DNA from: Leyella lascolaii
GTDB lineage: Bacteria > Bacteroidota > Bacteroidia > Bacteroidales > Bacteroidaceae
Reading direction: 5' to 3'
Length of the DNA stretch: 41,407 nt
Assembly: GCF_900079775.1 (NCBI RefSeq)
Contig: NZ_LT556050.1
Coordinates: forward strand, 498,320-539,726
The notes beneath the pieces were generated by a model. That model was given only the letters and a program-made list of their open reading frames with translations. It made no database searches and had not been told where the DNA came from. This document shows positions 39,864-41,407 of this stretch, one piece after another (position 1 is the first letter of the stretch; every line of letters starts with the position of its first letter). The translations under genes were made by a program, and so were the position numbers.

Positions 39864-40691
39864 ATGCTACAACAGGCAACAAAGGAAAAGTACGGTATCG
39901 AGACACTCAAAGAACGGAATGTTTCATACGACCATGAACATGGACTGACACAGAAAGATGTGGATATGGCCAACAATCATGTGCAGCTTATCGAGCGGAC
40001 ACGCTCTGAAGTCACACCGCAAATCGGCGACAGGCTGGTATATGTAACCGAACATGGGGATTATTACGGGAACGCTCTTATTGATGGCAAAAGTACAAAG
40101 GAAGGATACCTATCCATATGCGAACAGCCCTATGTTCCTTTCGTGTGGGAAGAAGGCGGGAGCATCCGTCTGAGTGTCAGCGGCGGAGCGTTCCACTCCG
40201 TAAATCCGAAGGACATGAAATTCCTGAAATGGACGGAAGGAGCGTTCAAGGACTGGGGACACTGCGGTGCATGCGCCAACGGTTCAGTGACGTTCATTGC
40301 CAAAGTGCCTTTATGGTTCTATGCCGAACCCAATTCCAGGTATGGAGATTTCACGACAGAGACCTACCGGAAGTTTTACCTGAACAAAAGGGATGAATCG
40401 GAAAGCGGCAACCTCTATCAAGGCTTTGACATCGCTTTCCGGGATGAAGCCGAGTTCTGGCAGTTCCTGAAGGACTACGAAGGAACGGTGTTCAAGGGAA
40501 ATTGGGAAAATCAAATCGTGTTATGGTGTTTCCGTCGGGAATATGTGTTTCTACCTTCCGCCGAGTGGAAAACGGTTGATGCCCCTGCCGAAGAACGGAG
40601 GCTCAACTTCCACCCCGAACAGGTCAAGATAGTCAAGGACATGGAAAAGCACATCACGTACTTCTACCGAATCAAACCAGATAATTTCTAA
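39864..40691 (+). CDS. DUF4121 family protein
   Basis: A 275-residue cytoplasmic protein of a family found mainly in Bacteroidetes conjugative transposons. Recognised stretches are LKERNVSYDHEHGLTQKDV, GDRLVYVTEHGDYYGNALID, PYVPFVWEE, LSVSGGAFHSVNP, FKDWGHCGACANGSV and the tail HPEQVKIVKDMEKHITYFYR. The function is unknown; HCGAC could bind metal but no full site is evident. No membrane segment or signal peptide is seen. It is preceded by a large structured leader and followed after 19 nt by another gene of the same element. Confidence 0.88.
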   Translation: MLQQATKEKYGIETLKERNVSYDHEHGLTQKDVDMANNHVQLIERTRSEVTPQIGDRLVYVTEHGDYYGNALIDGKSTKEGYLSICEQPYVPFVWEEGGSIRLSVSGGAFHSVNPKDMKFLKWTEGAFKDWGHCGACANGSVTFIAKVPLWFYAEPNSRYGDFTTETYRKFYLNKRDESESGNLYQGFDIAFRDEAEFWQFLKDYEGTVFKGNWENQIVLWCFRREYVFLPSAEWKTVDAPAEERRLNFHPEQVKIVKDMEKHITYFYRIKPDNF

Positions 40692-40710
40692 CACTTAAAA
40701 TCCAACAGAT

Positions 40711-41407
40711 ATGCAAACGACAGTGACCAAGGCCGGTAACGCTCCCGACCTGCTTTCCGGTATCCTGAGCGTACAAGTGAGAAACGAGGACAAGATTACG
40801 GAACAAGACCGGCTCTATTGCCAGATGCAGCAAGAACTGCTTTACAAGACACTCGACCAGATTGACCGTTGGTACGCCGTCTTCAAGGAGGAGGCAGAAC
40901 AGTATCAAGCCGAGCGCAAGTTCCATTACGAGGAGAACGGCAAGGTGTCCATGCGGGATTTCTATACTTACCATAACAACAGGGACGACTATTCTCACAA
41001 CGAGTTCAAGCCGTTCGACCTGATCAATGACCTGGTGGATAAGAACCGCAACGCCAACGCGAACTTTGCGGGCCGCATCATTTCTTATTTCAACAGGACT
41101 TACAACGTGTCGGTCCCTGAATATAAAATAGACGAAAAGACCCTTCAGATGGGCTCCCGTCCTGTCTATGGGACATATGTAGATGTGGTTATCGAACACC
41201 TGGGTGGCAAGAGTTTCCGGGAAACGGCGGTGGAGGAACTTCTTGCCAGGGTTGCCAGAGTCGTCAAACCTTCCTGCTGGAGTAAAGTCAAGACGGAGCT
41301 GAAGAAGGACAGGATTGTATTTCCCGAAATCATCCGTTTCGACGATTATTACATACAATACAACAACAGGTGCAAAATCAGTTACAACTATGGCGGGGAT
41401 TTGGAAA
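40711..41407 (+). CDS. Conjugative-element protein, partial (runs off window)
   Basis: From the ATG at 40711 the frame stays open to the window end (at least 232 residues). It starts MQTTVTKAGNAPDLLSGIL and includes YCQMQQELLYKTLDQIDRWY, NRDDYSHNEFKPFDLINDL and VIEHLGGKSFRETAVEELL. Proteins of this type follow DUF4121 genes in Bacteroidetes mobile elements, from memory; I know no function. It is acidic and helical at first, with no signal peptide. The 3' end is missing only because the window ends. Confidence 0.85.
   Translation, partial: MQTTVTKAGNAPDLLSGILSVQVRNEDKITEQDRLYCQMQQELLYKTLDQIDRWYAVFKEEAEQYQAERKFHYEENGKVSMRDFYTYHNNRDDYSHNEFKPFDLINDLVDKNRNANANFAGRIISYFNRTYNVSVPEYKIDEKTLQMGSRPVYGTYVDVVIEHLGGKSFRETAVEELLARVARVVKPSCWSKVKTELKKDRIVFPEIIRFDDYYIQYNNRCKISYNYGGDLE

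Overview
The window is most likely a chromosomal segment of a Bacteroidales bacterium, probably of the Prevotella group. Three things point there. Promoters fit the Bacteroidetes pattern TTTG-N19..21-TAnnTTTG. The gene order rpsU - xerC-like - hpf - tRNAs - tuf - tRNA-Trp - secE - nusG - rplKAJL - rpoBC is the one known from this group. Secreted proteins end in type IX secretion (T9SS)-like C-terminal domains. The genus is an inference from memory, not from a search.

Layout. 1-756 is non-coding and holds a candidate phase-variable invertible promoter (183-418). 757-4620 holds a DUF3467 gene, a secreted or lipoprotein gene of unknown function, and dinD flanked by remnants of an old duplication. 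The DUF3467 gene is usually next to rpoC, so the genes between look inserted. 4621-19280 is the leftward core cluster: RNA polymerase beta and beta', ribosomal proteins, NusG, SecE, EF-Tu, five tRNAs, the hibernation factor, a Xer-type recombinase and S21. It carries clear terminators and an rplL/rpoB attenuator. 19281-24037 is an accessory block with a rod-like RNA candidate, a small three-repeat protein, a two-transmembrane protein of unknown function, a DUF262/DUF1524 (GmrSD-like) protein and a branched, terminator-ended RNA candidate. It is the best candidate here for an undescribed defence module.

24609-27996 is a nitrosative-stress locus: a Crp/Fnr regulator divergent from hcp (hybrid-cluster protein) and ric (di-iron repair protein). 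28773-39220 carries extracytoplasmic proteins: a GLUG-repeat protein, a subtilisin-like protease, a 1220-residue serine-type sulfatase fused to two tandem beta-helix repeats, a Gfo/Idh/MocA oxidoreductase, and a GH30 glycosidase broken by an internal deletion. From about 39.6 kb the sequence looks like a Bacteroidetes conjugative element: a large nested hairpin, a DUF4121 gene and a gene running off the window.

A dispersed repeat of about 96 bp, with two TAnnTTTG boxes 88 bp apart, occurs at 1231-1326, 25432-25527 and 39317-39412, with a shorter relative at 25289-25362. It sits in front of genes and looks like a portable twin promoter. No rRNA, CRISPR array or intact insertion sequence was seen.
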